DNA from: Trinickia dinghuensis
Lineage (GTDB): Bacteria; Pseudomonadota; Gammaproteobacteria; Burkholderiales; Burkholderiaceae
DNA: 64,000 nucleotides
Assembly (NCBI RefSeq): GCF_003367175.1
Contig: NZ_QRGA01000008.1
Location: forward strand, 310,001-374,000
Reading direction: 5' to 3'
The number at the start of each line of letters is the position of its first letter. The first letter of the stretch is position 1. The notes under the pieces were generated by a model that did not search any database, was not told the origin of the DNA, and worked only from the letters and a program-made list of their open reading frames with translations. Below are positions 52,412 to 61,687 of the stretch, in pieces. The position numbers were made by a program, and so were the translations under genes.

Positions 52412-52699
52412 ATGGACAAGTGCCGTTATTGCGGAAAACGCCGCGACGAATGGGAATGCCATGGGCAGGAGTGCCGGACGGCGATCTCCAGAGCGCTGCG
52501 CCGGCAACGCTCCGGATTGCCGATGGTGCCGAACGTCATCCGTAACGAAGTGCCTGCCGGAGCCAGCACGAGCGAGGTGATCGCCGTGCTGTCCCGTCAG
52601 CGGCTAAGGGCACGGCGCGCCAACGAAGAGCGGCGCGAGCGCCAGGAAGCGGAAAGCTTCGAGATCGAGCCTCAAAGCTCCAGCAGCAATCGACAATGA
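52412..52699 (+). CDS. Possible small zinc-ribbon-like protein
   Basis: A 95-residue frame begins with a cysteine-rich segment (Cys4, Cys7, Cys16, Cys21: 'CRYCGKRRDEWECHGQEC') followed by an Arg/Glu-rich helix. A TAAAAT -10 candidate lies at 52399-52404 but no good ribosome-binding site is seen. Its 3' part overlaps the antisense kdpE remnant. It may be real, or a chance frame over degraded DNA. Confidence 0.4.
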   Translation: MDKCRYCGKRRDEWECHGQECRTAISRALRRQRSGLPMVPNVIRNEVPAGASTSEVIAVLSRQRLRARRANEERRERQEAESFEIEPQSSSSNRQ

Positions 52700-52856
52700 C
52701 GAGATCGGGCCGTGCGCTGGCCGCGAGCGAGAGGCCTCGGCGGCCCAATTCCGCCTCGATCACGCGGACGTTCTCGGATTCGAGCGACGCCTGCACGAAG
52801 CGGCGAATGGCTTTGTCGTCCTTGATCAGGACGACGGTAATCGTGGATTCCGACAT
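52680..52856 (-). pseudogene. kdpE: Truncated response regulator KdpE (N-terminal stub)
   Basis: Just after kdpD, 59 residues match the start of KdpE: 'VVLIKDDKAIRRFVQASLESE', 'ARPDLVIVD'. The match ends just after the phospho-acceptor Asp56; the rest of the receiver and the whole DNA-binding domain are gone and the frame continues to 52536 in unrelated sequence. The first acidic-pocket residue is Lys instead of Glu/Asp. The KdpE protein from this locus cannot work. A full copy could exist elsewhere. Confidence 0.85.
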
Positions 52857-52863
52857 GGGTGCT

Positions 52864-55749
52864 CTATGTTCTGTTCGCTGACTCGGGATCCGACTGCGGG
52901 ACCGATGCGGACGGCTCCCTGACCGCGCTATCCGGCGATGCCGGTGATGCGGAGGGCGGCGCCGCGCCTTGAGCCCCTTCTCCCGGTTCGTCATCTTCGA
53001 TCGCCTCGGTCTCGATCGTCGGCGCGTCGGTCGCCGGCAACGTAAACCAGAACGCCGCCCCGATCACCGCCCCGGCGGCGTCGCAACGATTGTCCGCGCC
53101 AATTTGCCCGCCGTGCGCCTCGACGATCGCCCGGCAGATCGCCAAGCCCAAACCGATGCCCGGCTTGGCCGACTCCTTCTCGCCGCGCGTAAACTTCTCG
53201 AACAAGCGCGATTCCATCCCGGCCGGCAATCCCGGCCCGCTATCCTGCACTTCCACTTTGACGTAGCGCTCGCCACCCGCTTCCCCCTCCCGTGTGGACG
53301 CCACGATCGAGATCCGCGACGCGGCCGGCGTGTACTTCGACGCGTTCTCGAGCAAGTTAGCGAAGAGCCGTTCGACGAGCACGGCGTCGAGCTGCACGAG
53401 CGGCAGATCGGGCGGCACGCGCGCCTCGATCGTCCGCCCCGCCAGCATGCGGCGGCACCCCGACAGCGCCGAGCCGACCACTTCCTCGATCGACGACCAT
53501 TGCCGATTGAGCCGCATGCTGCCTTCCTGCAGCCGCGCCATGTCGAGCAGGTTCGTCACGAGCCCCGTCATGCGCAGTGCCTCGTCGTGGATCGCATCGG
53601 CCAGCTCCTGCTCGCGCTCGCCCAACGGCCCGCCGCCCGGCGCTTCCGCGAGCATCGACGCAAACCCCACGATCGACGTCAACGGCGTGCGCAAGTCGTG
53701 CGAGATCGCCGAAAGCAGCGAGTTGCGCAATCGCTCCGATTCCATGCTGACGAGCGCATCCTGGGCAATCTCGACATAGTGCACACGCTCGAGCGCCAAC
53801 GCGATCTGCGACGCGAACGTATCGATCATGCGGCGCTGCTCCGGGATCTCGAGCTCTTCCATGCGCGGCGACAGAATCGCGATCACGCCGCGCGTGCGCA
53901 TCGGCGCCTTCAGCGGCAGATAGAGCGCGGGAGCGGCCGGCAGCGTGTCGGTGCCGTGGCCCGCATTCTTTTGCTGGTCGTAGACCCACTGCGCAATATC
54001 CAAATCGACGGTCGATGCGTCGAGCGTCAGCGCCTCGTCGGGGTTTTCGATCTTTTGCCGAACCTTCTCGCCGCTGTCGGGCAGCAAAATCGCCACGCGC
54101 GCTTGAAATACTTCGGCGACATGGCGGGTGCCGACTTCGATGATCTGAGCCGTCTGCAGTGCGGCGCCGAGCTCGCGCGCCATCGCGAACATCGCGCCGG
54201 TCCGGCGTTCGCGCATCGTCGCAATGCGCGCCTGGCGCTGCAGGCTCGCCGTCAAATGGCTGATCGTGAGCGACGTCATCAGCATCACGCCGAACGTCAG
54301 CAGGTACTGCGTGTCGGACACCGTAAACGACATGCGCGGCGGGACGAAAAAGAAATCGAATGCCGCCACGCCAAGAAACGAAAACATCACGCCCGGCCCG
54401 CGCCCCAGCTTCGCGGCCGTGAAGATCGTGCCGAGCAGATAAAGCATGACCAGATTCGCGAGCGAAATATGATCGACGAAGAAGCTTTCGACGATCGTGA
54501 TCGCGGCGCAAATGCCGAACGCGTAGGAGTACGAAACGAATGTGGAGCGGCCGCTTCCGGCGCCGATGCCGGCTAAGCGCGCCACCGCTTCGCCGCGCTC
54601 GGCCGTCTCGCGCACCGTGCCCGAATTGACGAGCGTCACGTCGATGTCGCGTGCCTCGCGAATCAGCCGCTCGCCCGTCGAGCGCCGCAGCCACCCGCGC
54701 CACCCGGACATCGGGGCCGCGCCCACGACGAGCTTCGAGACGTTGCGCATGCGCGCGTACGCGATCAGCGTCAGCGTTGCATCGGGCCCTTGCAGCGTCA
54801 CGGTCTCAGCGCCCAATTCGGACGCGAGCTTCAACGCGTCGAGCGTGCGTTTGCGGATGGCGTCCGGCAACCGCTGCAGCTTCGGCGTCTCGACGTACAC
54901 GGCGAGCCAGTCCGCCTTCAGGCTGGAAGCGAGACGCGCGGCGGCGCGCACGAGCGTCGTGCTCTCGGGCCCTGCCCCCACGCAGACAATGATCCGCTCG
55001 CGCGCCTGCCAAATGCGCTCGATCGACTGATCGGCGCGATACTCGCGCATCTGCGCATCGACGCGATCGGCCGTGCGCCGCAGCGCGAGCTCACGCAAGG
55101 CAATGAGATTGCCTTTGCGGAAGAAGTTGCGAACGGCATTTTCCGCTTGATGCGGCAGATAGACCTTGCCCTCGCGCAGGCGATCGAGCAATTCCTCGGC
55201 CGGCAGATCCACGAGCGTGACTTCATCGGCCAAATCGAAGACGCGATCCGGCACGGTTTCCCAGACGCGAATGCCGGTGATTTGCCCGACCACGTCGTTC
55301 AAGCTTTCCAGATGCTGAACGTTGACGGTCGTATAGACGTCGATCCCCGCATCGAGCAGCTCGTGCACGTCTTGCCAGCGCTTCAGATGACGCGAGCCTT
55401 GGACGTTGGAATGCGCGAGTTCGTCGACGAGAATCAACTCCGGCTTGCGCGCGAGCGCCGCGTCGAGATCGAACTCCGCGAGCTGGCGCCCGCGATGTTC
55501 GAAGCGCGCCGACGGCAGGATGTCGAGCCCGTCGAGCAACGCGAGCGTTTCCTTGCGCCCGTGCGTCTCGACGAGGCCGACGACGACGTCGACGCCTTCC
55601 TCGAGCCTGCGGCGCGCGGCCTGCAGCATCGCGAACGTCTTGCCGACACCCGCCGATGCACCGAAGAATACCTTCAGCCGGCCGCGGTGGCGCTTTTCCT
55701 CATCGCGCTGAATCTTGTCGAGCAGCGCATCGGGATCGGGGCGTTCCAT
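52864..55749 (-). CDS. kdpD: Sensor histidine kinase KdpD
   Basis: This 961-residue protein has the KdpD N-terminal domain with Walker A 'GASAGVGKT' (about 30-38), a Usp domain (about 255-370), four membrane helices (about 405-500), a GAF-like domain, a HisKA box ('SAISHDLRTPLTSIVG') and an HATPase domain ('LFEKFTRGEKES', 'GIGLGLAICRAIVEAHGG'). It senses K+ limitation and phosphorylates KdpE. The gene is intact although kdpE after it is truncated. It follows kdpC by 37 bp. A charged, Ala/Pro-rich tail ends it. Confidence 0.95.
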   Translation of the reverse strand: MERPDPDALLDKIQRDEEKRHRGRLKVFFGASAGVGKTFAMLQAARRRLEEGVDVVVGLVETHGRKETLALLDGLDILPSARFEHRGRQLAEFDLDAALARKPELILVDELAHSNVQGSRHLKRWQDVHELLDAGIDVYTTVNVQHLESLNDVVGQITGIRVWETVPDRVFDLADEVTLVDLPAEELLDRLREGKVYLPHQAENAVRNFFRKGNLIALRELALRRTADRVDAQMREYRADQSIERIWQARERIIVCVGAGPESTTLVRAAARLASSLKADWLAVYVETPKLQRLPDAIRKRTLDALKLASELGAETVTLQGPDATLTLIAYARMRNVSKLVVGAAPMSGWRGWLRRSTGERLIREARDIDVTLVNSGTVRETAERGEAVARLAGIGAGSGRSTFVSYSYAFGICAAITIVESFFVDHISLANLVMLYLLGTIFTAAKLGRGPGVMFSFLGVAAFDFFFVPPRMSFTVSDTQYLLTFGVMLMTSLTISHLTASLQRQARIATMRERRTGAMFAMARELGAALQTAQIIEVGTRHVAEVFQARVAILLPDSGEKVRQKIENPDEALTLDASTVDLDIAQWVYDQQKNAGHGTDTLPAAPALYLPLKAPMRTRGVIAILSPRMEELEIPEQRRMIDTFASQIALALERVHYVEIAQDALVSMESERLRNSLLSAISHDLRTPLTSIVGFASMLAEAPGGGPLGEREQELADAIHDEALRMTGLVTNLLDMARLQEGSMRLNRQWSSIEEVVGSALSGCRRMLAGRTIEARVPPDLPLVQLDAVLVERLFANLLENASKYTPAASRISIVASTREGEAGGERYVKVEVQDSGPGLPAGMESRLFEKFTRGEKESAKPGIGLGLAICRAIVEAHGGQIGADNRCDAAGAVIGAAFWFTLPATDAPTIETEAIEDDEPGEGAQGAAPPSASPASPDSAVREPSASVPQSDPESANRT

Positions 55750-55786
55750 AAGAAGTCTTCACTTCGCCATAACCGAATCAATCCGT

Positions 55787-56368
55787 TCAGTGTAGCGGTT
55801 TCAGTTGATCCAGGGCCAGATTGAGCTTCAGCACGTTCACGCGCGGCTCGCCGAGCACGCCCCATTGCCGCCCGGAGGTGTTCCGCGCGATCAGCGTGTC
55901 GACTTGGCCGGCGTTCAAGCCTCGCGCCTTGGCCACGCGTGACGATTGATAGGCTGCCGCGGCCGGCGAGATATCGGGATCCAAGCCGCTGGCAGAGGAC
56001 GTGACGAGATCGACCGGGACCGGCAGCGTATTCTTCGGATCCGCATCGTGCAGCGCGCTCAAGCGCCCTTTCACTTCGTCGGCGAGCGCCGGGTTCGTCG
56101 GGCCCAGGTTCGAGCCACCCGAGTTCTGGGCGTTATAAGGATTCGGCGTCGTCGCGGACAGACGGCCCCAGAAGTAGCCGGGCGCGTCGAATTGCTGTCC
56201 GATCAGCTCGGAGCCGACCGCCTTGCCGTCTTTCTCGATCAAGCTGCCGTTCGCTCGATGCGGAAAGACGGCCTGGCCGATCGCCGTGACGACGACCGGA
56301 TAGACGATGCCCGTGACCACCGTCAATGCGGCAAACAGCACCAGCACGGGTCTCAGCAGATTTTTCAT
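55787..56368 (-). CDS. kdpC: K+-transporting ATPase subunit KdpC
   Basis: This 193-residue protein has one N-terminal membrane helix (about 7-30) and the KdpC periplasmic domain ('[42 protein letters not shown]' pattern). It stabilises the KdpFABC complex. The ATG at 56368 gives the conserved start '[12 protein letters not shown]'. It lies between kdpB (121 bp upstream) and kdpD. Confidence 0.95.
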   Translation of the reverse strand: MKNLLRPVLVLFAALTVVTGIVYPVVVTAIGQAVFPHRANGSLIEKDGKAVGSELIGQQFDAPGYFWGRLSATTPNPYNAQNSGGSNLGPTNPALADEVKGRLSALHDADPKNTLPVPVDLVTSSASGLDPDISPAAAAYQSSRVAKARGLNAGQVDTLIARNTSGRQWGVLGEPRVNVLKLNLALDQLKPLH

Positions 56369-56489
56369 GGTCGTTCGATTCAAACAAATGATGTTCCAAG
56401 AGGGCCCGCCCATTCGGCCGGATCGCTTCCGATCGCCGGCCGGGCCCGCGATAGCTACCGTCGAGCGAGGATCAAGTTCAAACCTAAAA

Positions 56490-58619
56490 TCAAGCCCAGC
56501 CCATCGCCGTGATCAGCATGTCGATCAGCTTGATGAACGGGAACGGCAGCAGGATGCCCCCGAGACCGTAGATCAGCAGATTGCGGCGCAACAGCGACGC
56601 GGCGCCGAGCGCGCGGTACTTCACGCCCTTCAACGCGAGCGGGATCAAGAAGACGATGATCAGCGCGTTGAAGATCACGGCCGACAGGATCGCCGACGCC
56701 GGCGAGTGCAGGTGCATGATGTCGAGCACGCGCAATTGCGGATATGTCGTCGCGAATGCCGCCGGGATGATGGCGAAGTACTTGGCCACGTCGTTGGCGA
56801 TCGAGAACGTGGTCAACGAGCCGCGCGTCATCAGCATCTGCTTGCCGATTTCGACGATTTCGATGAGCTTCGTCGGATTCGAGTCGAGGTCGACCATGTT
56901 GCCGGCCTCTTTCGCCGCCTGCGTACCCGTGTTCATCGCAACTGCCACGTCGGCCTGTGCGAGCGCCGGCGCATCGTTGGTGCCGTCGCCCGTCATCGCG
57001 ACGAGGCGGCCTTCCGACTGATGCGTGCGGATCATCTTCAGCTTCGCTTCCGGCGTCGCTTCGGCAAGGAAATCGTCGACACCCGCCTCCGCCGCGATCG
57101 CGGCGGCCGTCAGCCGATTGTCGCCCGTGATCATCACCGTCTTGATGCCCATCTTGCGCAACTCGGCGAAACGCTCCTTGATGCCGCCCTTGACGATGTC
57201 CTTCAGCTCGATCACACCTAGAACGCGCGCCACGCCGCTCGCCTTCTCGGCCACGACGAGCGGCGTGCTACCGCGGCGCGCGACGTCGTCGACGGCCTTC
57301 ATCACTTCTTGCGGGTAGCGGCCGCCGTTGTCTTCGACGTACGCCTTCACCGCGCTCGAGGCTCCTTTTCGGATCTCGCGGTTGGGCAGATCGACGCCGC
57401 TCATCCGCGTTTGCGCGGTGAAGGCGAGAAAGATCGCGTTCAACGCGTGCATGTCGCGTTCACGAATGTTGAAACGCTGCTTCGCCAGCACGACGATGCT
57501 GCGGCCTTCCGGCGTTTCGTCGGCCAGCGACGACAGTTGCGCCGCATCGGCCAGCGCCTCTTCCGTGACGCCGGGCGCCGGCACGAATGCCGATGCCTGC
57601 CGGTTGCCGAGCGTAATCGTGCCCGTCTTGTCCAGCAGCAGCACGTCGACGTCGCCGGCTGCTTCCACGGCACGGCCCGACGTGGCGATGACGTTCGCCT
57701 GCATCATCCGGCTCATGCCCGCCACGCCGATCGCCGACAGCAAGCCGCCGATCGTCGTCGGAATCAGGCAGACGAGCAGCGCGACGAGCGCCGTGATCGT
57801 CACGACGTGGCCCGCCTTGGCGGCGGCCACCGAGAAGATCGAGAACGGGAGCAGCGTGGCAGTCGCGAACAGCAGCACGAGCGTCAGCGCCACGAGCAGA
57901 ATCGTCAGCGCGATTTCGTTCGGAGTCTTTTGACGCTTGGCGCCCTCCACCATCGCGATCATGCGGTCGAGAAACGCCTCGCCGGGGTTCACGCTCACGC
58001 GCACGACGATCCAGTCCGACAGCACGCGCGTGCCGCCCGTCACCGACGAGAAGTCGCCGCCCGATTCGCGGATGACCGGCGCCGATTCGCCCGTGATCGC
58101 CGATTCGTCGACGGAAGCGACGCCGTCGATGACTTCGCCGTCGGCCGGAATCGTGTCGCCGGATTCGATCAGCACGACGTCGCCCTTGCGCAGATCGGTG
58201 GACGTGACGAGCAGGACCGGCGCCTTCGGATGCGGCTCGTTCAGCTTCTTCGCCATCACGTTGTGCTTTGCGCTGCGAAGCGATGCGGCTTGGGCCTTCG
58301 AACGCCCTTCCGCGAGCGCTTCGGCGAAGTTCGCGAACAGCACCGTGAACCAGAGCCACAGCGAGACGGCAAGAATGAACCCCGCCGGGGCCTCGGCCTG
58401 GCCCGCGAGCGCCGCGATCCAGAGGATCGTGGTCAGAATGCTGCCGATGTAGACGCAGAACATCACCGGGTTGCGCAACTGCGTGCGCGGCCCGAGCTTC
58501 TTGAACGCATCGACGATCGCGGGCTTCACGAGCGCCGGGTCGAACATCGACCGCGCGGCGTTACGTGCCTGCCCGAGATTGTCGGGGCGATGGACAGGCG
58601 GTTGAGTGACAGTAGTCAT
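56490..58619 (-). CDS. kdpB: K+-transporting ATPase subunit KdpB
   Basis: This 709-residue P-type ATPase has the phosphorylation motif 'DKTGTITLG', 'TGES' in the actuator domain ('[11 protein letters not shown]') and '[10 protein letters not shown]' in the hinge. It powers K+ uptake by KdpA. GAGGAAA precedes the ATG. It follows kdpA by 13 bp in the kdpFABC operon. Confidence 0.97.
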   Translation of the reverse strand: MTTVTQPPVHRPDNLGQARNAARSMFDPALVKPAIVDAFKKLGPRTQLRNPVMFCVYIGSILTTILWIAALAGQAEAPAGFILAVSLWLWFTVLFANFAEALAEGRSKAQAASLRSAKHNVMAKKLNEPHPKAPVLLVTSTDLRKGDVVLIESGDTIPADGEVIDGVASVDESAITGESAPVIRESGGDFSSVTGGTRVLSDWIVVRVSVNPGEAFLDRMIAMVEGAKRQKTPNEIALTILLVALTLVLLFATATLLPFSIFSVAAAKAGHVVTITALVALLVCLIPTTIGGLLSAIGVAGMSRMMQANVIATSGRAVEAAGDVDVLLLDKTGTITLGNRQASAFVPAPGVTEEALADAAQLSSLADETPEGRSIVVLAKQRFNIRERDMHALNAIFLAFTAQTRMSGVDLPNREIRKGASSAVKAYVEDNGGRYPQEVMKAVDDVARRGSTPLVVAEKASGVARVLGVIELKDIVKGGIKERFAELRKMGIKTVMITGDNRLTAAAIAAEAGVDDFLAEATPEAKLKMIRTHQSEGRLVAMTGDGTNDAPALAQADVAVAMNTGTQAAKEAGNMVDLDSNPTKLIEIVEIGKQMLMTRGSLTTFSIANDVAKYFAIIPAAFATTYPQLRVLDIMHLHSPASAILSAVIFNALIIVFLIPLALKGVKYRALGAASLLRRNLLIYGLGGILLPFPFIKLIDMLITAMGWA

Positions 58620-58632
58620 GCTTTCCTCGAAA

Positions 58633-60438
58633 TCAATGACCCGAGATCATCGTGAGATGTTCGGCGACGGGGCCGAGCGCCAATGCCGGCACGTAAGTGA
58701 GGGCGCCCACGAGCACGAGCGTGCCGAGCAGCAGCACGACGAACAGCGGCCCATGGGTCGGCAGCGTGCCGGAGGTCGCGGCGATGCGCTTCTTGTTCGC
58801 GAGCGAACCGGCGATGGCGAGCACCGGCACGATCGTGCCGAAGCGGCCGAACCACATGGCGATTGCCAGCAGCACGTTGTAGAACGGCGTATTCACCGAG
58901 AGCCCCGCAAACGCGCTGCCGTTGTTGTTGGCGGCGGAACTGAACGCGTAAAGGATCTCGGAGAAACCGTGCGCTCCCGGATTCGCGATGCCTCCCGTGC
59001 CGAGGGGCGTCAATACAGCGATCGAGGTCCCGACGAGCACGAGGAACGGCGTCAACAGAATCGCGATCGAGACCATCTTCATTTCGTACGACTCGATCTT
59101 CTTGCCGACGTACTCGGGCGTGCGGCCGATCATCAGGCCTGCGACGAAGACGGCCAGCAGCGCGAACACGAGCATCCCGTACAGGCCTGAGCCGACACCG
59201 CCGAAGATGACCTCGCCGAGCTGAATCAGCAGCATCGGAACGAGACCGCCGAGGGGGGTGAGCGAGTCGTGCATGGCATCCACGGCGCCGCAAGACGCAG
59301 CCGTCGTCGCGACCGTGAAGATGCCCGTCTGCGCGATGCCGAAGCGTACTTCCTTGCCTTCCGCGTTGCCGCCCGGCTGCAGAGCCGTCGCGCTCTGATC
59401 GACGTGCAGCGACGTAAACAGCGGATTGCCGGCTTGCTCGGCGGAAATCTCTCCCCAGCACGCGATGGAGAACGCGATCGTCATCGCAGCCAGCACGGCA
59501 TAGCCTTGGCGGCGATCGCCGACCATCCGGCCGAACACGACGCACAGCCCTGCCGGAATGATCAGGATCGACAGAATCTGCACGAAGTTCGACAGCGGCG
59601 TCGGGTTCTCGTACGGGTGCGCGGAGTTGGCGTTGAAGAAGCCGCCGCCGTTCGTGCCGAGCATCTTGATCGCTTCCTGCGAGGCAACGGGGCCCATCGC
59701 GATCGTCTGCTTGTCGGCCTTCGCGTCCTGCATGACCGGATTGCCCTTCGCATCCTTCACCGGGTTGCCTTGCGCGTCGGTCTTTTGCACTTGATACGTC
59801 GTGACCTGCAACGTCGGCACGTCCTGATACGACTTGAAGTTCTGAATCGCGCCTTGACTGATGAACACCAGCGCGATGATCGTCGCGAGCGGCGCAAGAA
59901 TGTAGAGCGTGATGCGCGTGAGATCGACCCAAAAGTTGCCGATCGTCTGCACGGTATGACGCGCGAAGCCGCGAATCAGCGCGATGACGACGGCAATACC
60001 CGTCGCCGCGGACAAGAAGTTCTGCACGGACAAGCCGGCCATCTGCGTCAAATAGCTGACGGTCGCCTCGGGCGTATAGTCCTGCCAGTTCGTGTTCGTC
60101 ACGAAGCTGACGGCCGTATCGAAGGCCGCGTCGGGCGTCATCGGTCCAAACGCCTGCGGGTTGGCGGGCAGCCACTGCTGCAGACGCAGAAAGCCGTATA
60201 CGGCCAGTGCGCCCAGTGCATTGAACAGCAGCACCGCGATCGCATAGTGCTTCCACGACATTTCGGCGTTCGCATCGACGCCGGCGATCTTGTAGAGCAG
60301 CCGCTCGATTGCACTGAGCTTGCGCACGACGACGGACGAGCCGTCGAGCACGGACGTCATGTACCGGCCGACCGGGAAGGCCAGCGCGATCAATACGACG
60401 ATGAACAGAGCGGTTTGAAGAAAGTTATTGGCGTTCAT
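58633..60438 (-). CDS. kdpA: K+-transporting ATPase subunit KdpA
   Basis: This 601-residue channel-like protein has about ten membrane helices and four selectivity-filter-like loops ('[12 protein letters not shown]', '[21 protein letters not shown]', '[14 protein letters not shown]'). It is the K+-translocating subunit of KdpFABC. The ATG at 60438 overlaps the kdpF stop (ATGA). The frame reaching to 60513 would include kdpF in another frame and is not used. Confidence 0.97.
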   Translation of the reverse strand: MNANNFLQTALFIVVLIALAFPVGRYMTSVLDGSSVVVRKLSAIERLLYKIAGVDANAEMSWKHYAIAVLLFNALGALAVYGFLRLQQWLPANPQAFGPMTPDAAFDTAVSFVTNTNWQDYTPEATVSYLTQMAGLSVQNFLSAATGIAVVIALIRGFARHTVQTIGNFWVDLTRITLYILAPLATIIALVFISQGAIQNFKSYQDVPTLQVTTYQVQKTDAQGNPVKDAKGNPVMQDAKADKQTIAMGPVASQEAIKMLGTNGGGFFNANSAHPYENPTPLSNFVQILSILIIPAGLCVVFGRMVGDRRQGYAVLAAMTIAFSIACWGEISAEQAGNPLFTSLHVDQSATALQPGGNAEGKEVRFGIAQTGIFTVATTAASCGAVDAMHDSLTPLGGLVPMLLIQLGEVIFGGVGSGLYGMLVFALLAVFVAGLMIGRTPEYVGKKIESYEMKMVSIAILLTPFLVLVGTSIAVLTPLGTGGIANPGAHGFSEILYAFSSAANNNGSAFAGLSVNTPFYNVLLAIAMWFGRFGTIVPVLAIAGSLANKKRIAATSGTLPTHGPLFVVLLLGTLVLVGALTYVPALALGPVAEHLTMISGH

Positions 60439-60530
60439 TCGAGGTCCTCCGCGCGCAGCAGCGCGTAGACGAGGTACGCCAGCAAAAGCAGCGTCGAAGC
60501 TCCAGCGAGCCACAGCATCCAGGCAATCAC
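60435..60530 (-). CDS. kdpF: K+-transporting ATPase small subunit KdpF
   Basis: This 31-residue protein (GTG start at 60530) is one membrane helix ending '[14 protein letters not shown]', which matches the KdpF pattern ('GYLVYAL..AE'). It stabilises the KdpABC complex. Its start overlaps the stop of the preceding small protein (GTGA) and its stop overlaps kdpA (ATGA), so the three are coupled. Confidence 0.88.
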   Translation of the reverse strand: MIAWMLWLAGASTLLLLAYLVYALLRAEDLE

Positions 60531-60634
60531 GGCCGACCTCCCGGTCCGCGGCCGCGCAGCTTTTCGCAGCCGGCCGTCAGCGCCACGCATAGCCCCAAGA
60601 AAATGGCTATGCCGACTAAATAAATGAAGTCCAT
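60527..60634 (-). CDS. Small membrane protein at the head of the kdp operon
   Basis: This 35-residue protein has one hydrophobic helix ('[21 protein letters not shown]') and a positively charged tail ('[12 protein letters not shown]'). Similar 'MD..Y..... GCE.L' small proteins often precede kdpF. Its stop overlaps the kdpF start. GGGAGAACACC precedes the ATG. It may be an accessory subunit or leader. Confidence 0.65.
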   Translation of the reverse strand: MDFIYLVGIAIFLGLCVALTAGCEKLRGRGPGGRP

Positions 60635-60710
60635 TTTGGTGTTCTCCCGTAGCGGATCAGGACAGCCTGGAGCGTAGAGGAGATCGCGTAAACGCCACGA
60701 TAAGAGTGAT

Positions 60711-60727
60711 GGGGGGCGTGTAAAAAA
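60711..60727 (-). promoter_or_regulatory. KdpE-like operator upstream of the kdp operon
   Basis: On the minus strand TTTTTTACACGCCCCCC closely resembles the T-tract plus ACACCCCGCC of the E. coli KdpE site. It lies about 77 bp before the first small gene, where a kdp promoter is expected. Confidence 0.65.
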
Positions 60728-60762
60728 CGCGTAAACGAGAGGCTTCGCGGGACGCTCGAACG

Positions 60763-60808
60763 AAAAAAGCCCGAAACGTAGACGGATTCCCGTCTCTCGT
60801 TTCAGGCT
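60763..60808 (-). terminator. Terminator upstream of the kdp operon
   Basis: On the minus strand a long imperfect stem (AGCC.GAAACG..GACGG with its complement, 60768-60808) is followed by a six-T tract (60763-60768). It would end the transcript of the gene fragment to its right and insulate the kdp promoter. Confidence 0.85.
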
Positions 60809-60844
60809 CCGCATCGCCAGCGCCGAGGCGCTATCGCACCGAAA

Positions 60845-61108
60845 TCAAACGTCCGCGTGCTGCTGGACGAAGCTTTGGAACGTCCCGTACGTCGGCTGAA
60901 TCGGCGCCAGATTGTCGAGCACGATACCGTACGTATCGTCTCCGCTCGTCAGCTCGTAGTACATCACCGACTCGATTTGGCCGGTCTTGTCGGCACTTTC
61001 AGGCTTCCGGGCCGCAACGTGCGCCCATGCCGAACCCGGCGACCACGAACGCGATCGAGTCGCCTCGATATCGCCTACGAATTGGAACCAAAAAGCGCTA
61101 GGCGTTAC
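60845..61108 (-). pseudogene. C-terminal fragment of an unidentified gene
   Basis: An open frame of 87 codons ends in TGA 60845-60847 but has no start codon with context: its left limit is a stop and the first ATG lies in the middle. The peptide looks like real protein ('FWFQFVGDIEA', 'SWSPGSAWAHVAARKPES', 'IESVMYYELTSGDDTYGIVLDN'). It keeps its own terminator. I take it as the 3' end of a larger gene whose 5' part was lost. Family not identified. Confidence 0.55.
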
Positions 61109-61212
61109 TCATGCCAAAGAATCAACCGCCATTGCCCCATGTCTCGGAACCGATCGGCTCCGGGGAAAGCGGCGGCGAAATCGAGATCCGGACCTGTACG
61201 AGAGCGGAAGCA

Positions 61213-61635
61213 ATGAGCACCCCGACACGAGACGAATTCGACGCACGCATCGAAGCCATCGAATCACGAATGGATGCGCGGGTCGCTGCGATAGGCGCGA
61301 GGTTGGATGCCTATACGGCGCTTGCCGAAGAAAGGCTGCAGCGTTTCGTGGTCATGTCCGCCGAGCGCGACAGGCGGCTGGACGAGCGCGACAAGCGGCT
61401 GGACGAGCGCGATAAGCGGCTCGAACTGCAATTCCAACAAGCCACTGCCGCGGCACAAAGCGCCTCTAATCTCAAATCTCACATGTGGCTAGCCGCATCG
61501 ACGGTCATCGTTGCTGTAATAGGAACCGTCGTCGCAGCCTACTACGCAACACAATCGTCGCACCTAGGCATCGCTCAGACGGTGATTTCGGCATTCCAGC
61601 AAGGCCAACAAACTCAGGCGCCGTTAAAGGAGTAG
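61213..61635 (+). CDS. Coiled-coil protein with one C-terminal membrane segment
   Basis: This 140-residue protein has a long coiled coil (about 8-85) containing near-exact heptads 'RLDERDK' (two and a half copies, with a 21-bp DNA repeat), then a hydrophobic helix (about 94-115, 'WLAASTVIVAVIGTVVAAYYA') and a Gln-rich tail. The layout suggests a membrane-anchored cytoplasmic or phage-holin-like protein, but it matches no named family that I recognise. The frame extends to 61111; the ATG at 61213 fits the coiled-coil start. Its stop lies 52 bp from the dctD stop (convergent). Confidence 0.65.
   Translation: MSTPTRDEFDARIEAIESRMDARVAAIGARLDAYTALAEERLQRFVVMSAERDRRLDERDKRLDERDKRLELQFQQATAAAQSASNLKSHMWLAASTVIVAVIGTVVAAYYATQSSHLGIAQTVISAFQQGQQTQAPLKE
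61378..61430 (+). repeat. Heptad-coding 21-bp tandem repeat
   Basis: About two and a half copies of CGGCTGGACGAGCGCGACAA-like 21-bp units, each coding Arg-Leu-Asp-Glu-Arg-Asp-Lys, inside the coiled-coil gene. Confidence 0.7.
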
Positions 61636-61687
61636 CGTGTTCGAGCGAGCCGGATATCGATACGATCCACGCCCGCGCCTACCCTTG

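Noticed and set aside
60857-61216. 119-codon plus-strand frame right of the kdp operon
   Set aside because: It is opposite the protein-like fragment on the minus strand and reads as Arg-rich shadow.
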